A stretch of DNA of 64,000 bases from Verticillium longisporum (lineage: Eukaryota > Ascomycota > Sordariomycetes > Glomerellales > Plectosphaerellaceae), in contig JAETXT010000001.1 of assembly GCA_019188255.1 (NCBI GenBank), forward strand, positions 2,666,001-2,730,000, in the 5' to 3' direction. The translations under genes and the position numbers were made by a program. Of this stretch, positions 63,093 through 64,000 are shown piece by piece. The notes beneath the pieces are model-generated. The model ran no database searches and was not told the origin of the DNA. It saw only the letters and a list, made by a program, of their open reading frames with translations. Each line of letters opens with the position of its first letter. Position 1 is the first letter of the stretch.

Positions 63093-64000
63093 ATGGCGAG
63101 CGACAGCGTTATCTGGGAGATCATCAACACGCAGTTCTGTGCTTTCAAGATTCAGTATGTGCCTCTCCTCTCCTCTCTCCTCCTCGAGGCTGATGCGCCA
63201 CGGGCTTTTTTGCGCCGCTAACACCATGCGTGCAGCACCGACAAGAAGCAGACGTTCTGCCGGAATGAGATGAACGTGACGGGCTTCTGCAACAGGCAGT
63301 CGTGCCCGCTGGCCAACTCGCGGTACGCCACGGTGCGGCGGCACCCGACCAAGGACACGCTCTACCTCTACATGAAGACGATCGAGCGGGCCCACACGCC
63401 GTCGCGGCTCTGGGAGAAGATCAAGCTGCCGACCAACTACGCCAAGGCGCTCGAGGAGATTGACAAGCGGCTCATCTACTGGCCCAACTTTATGATCCAC
63501 AAGTGCAAGCAGCGCCTGACGCGGCTGACGCAGGTCAACATCCGCATGCGCAAGATCGCCGCCGAGGAGGCCCGCCTCGGCGAGAAGCTCGTGCCCAAGC
63601 TGCCCAACAAGGTGCGGAACCGCGAGGAGGCCCGCGAGCGCAAGGCCGAGGCCGCCGCCAAGCTCGAGCGCACCATCGAGAGGGAGCTCGTCGAGAGGTT
63701 ACGCTCCGGCGCCTACGGCGACCAGCCCCTCAACGTCAGCGAGTCCATCTGGAAGCGCGTCCTCGGCGCCATGGAGAAGGACGGCCAGGCCAAGCGGGAC
63801 AAGGACATGGACACGGGCATCGAGTCGGAGGACGAGGACGAGAACGAGCTGGACAGCCAGGCCGAGTCGGAGGACGACCTCGACAAGGAGGTCGAGTACG
63901 TGTCCGACATTGAGGAGAGCGAGGACGAGGGTCTCGAGGATATCCAGGACTGGCTCGGCAGCGACGCCGAGGAGGATGACGATGACGAGGACGATGACTC
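63093..64000 (+). CDS. MAK16: ribosome biogenesis protein Mak16 (C-terminus outside window)
   Basis: The model is join(63093..63154,63236..>64000). The 81-nt intron has a GTATGT donor and GTGCAG acceptor. Mak16 is a nucleolar factor of early 60S pre-ribosomes. Seen: [20 protein letters not shown], then a Cys-rich block ([20 protein letters not shown]) known to hold an iron-sulphur or zinc site. [20 protein letters not shown] and [19 protein letters not shown] follow, then a basic helical segment. An acidic tail of Asp/Glu repeats ([19 protein letters not shown]) continues to the edge. The final residues are cut off. Confidence 0.93.

Overview
The window is nuclear DNA from a filamentous ascomycete, most likely a Sordariomycete and possibly Hypocreales. 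That placement is inferred. The evidence is GC-rich coding sequence, many short GT-AG introns (48-195 nt) with CTRAC-type branch sites, single-gene transcription units, a SepA/Bni1 formin of filamentous-fungal architecture, and fungal versions of TRAPP, Elongator, proteasome and glucosidase I genes. There are no operons, rRNAs, tRNAs or CRISPR arrays.

Layout. 1-5.8 kb: a RING-finger protein cut by the window edge (-), a small membrane protein (-), an HNH-nuclease-like gene with a frameshift (-), then repeat-rich intergenic DNA. 5.8-11.1 kb: a 1726-aa formin (+). 12-22.3 kb: a DUF2264 protein (+), a sugar-porter MFS transporter (+), phosphoserine aminotransferase (-), a divergent SDR lacking its catalytic Lys (+), and a SNRNP27-type splicing factor (-). 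22.3-25.7 kb: gene-poor DNA with at most a decayed coding fragment. 25.7-33.5 kb: an uncharacterised Cys-motif protein (+), SEC22 (-), an ASX-homology protein (+), a 5'-truncated sugar transporter (+), and Elongator subunit ELP5 (+). 33.8-44.4 kb: CLPTM1 (-), a LOG-family phosphoribohydrolase (+), a 254-bp MITE, proteasome PRE5 (-), VPS55 (+), and bifunctional PABA synthase (-). 44.4-46.7 kb: a 22-bp repeat cluster and two arrays of a degenerate ~38-bp minisatellite. 46.8-54.6 kb: TRS120 (-) and GH63 glucosidase I (+). 54.6-59.3 kb: no supportable gene. 59.3-64 kb: a 65-aa acidic repeat protein (+), the mitochondrial tRNA-modification GTPase MSS1 (-), and the 5' part of MAK16 (+).

Most genes are housekeeping and not functionally linked as a cluster. 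Several do share the secretory/endosomal pathway (SEC22, TRS120, VPS55, glucosidase I, CLPTM1). No biosynthetic cluster or defence system was recognised.

Two patterns stand out. First, five otherwise well-conserved genes (HNH, PRE5, PABA synthase, glucosidase I, MSS1) each carry one 1-2 nt frameshift, most of them in a short homopolymer or dinucleotide run. This most simply suggests assembly indels, but it should be checked. Second, nearly every intergenic gap holds its own tandem repeat (units of 7, 9, 16, 17, 18, 22 and ~38 bp), and a TAGGTACCTA-type palindrome recurs only between genes. Exon boundaries were set by eye from splice consensus and frame.
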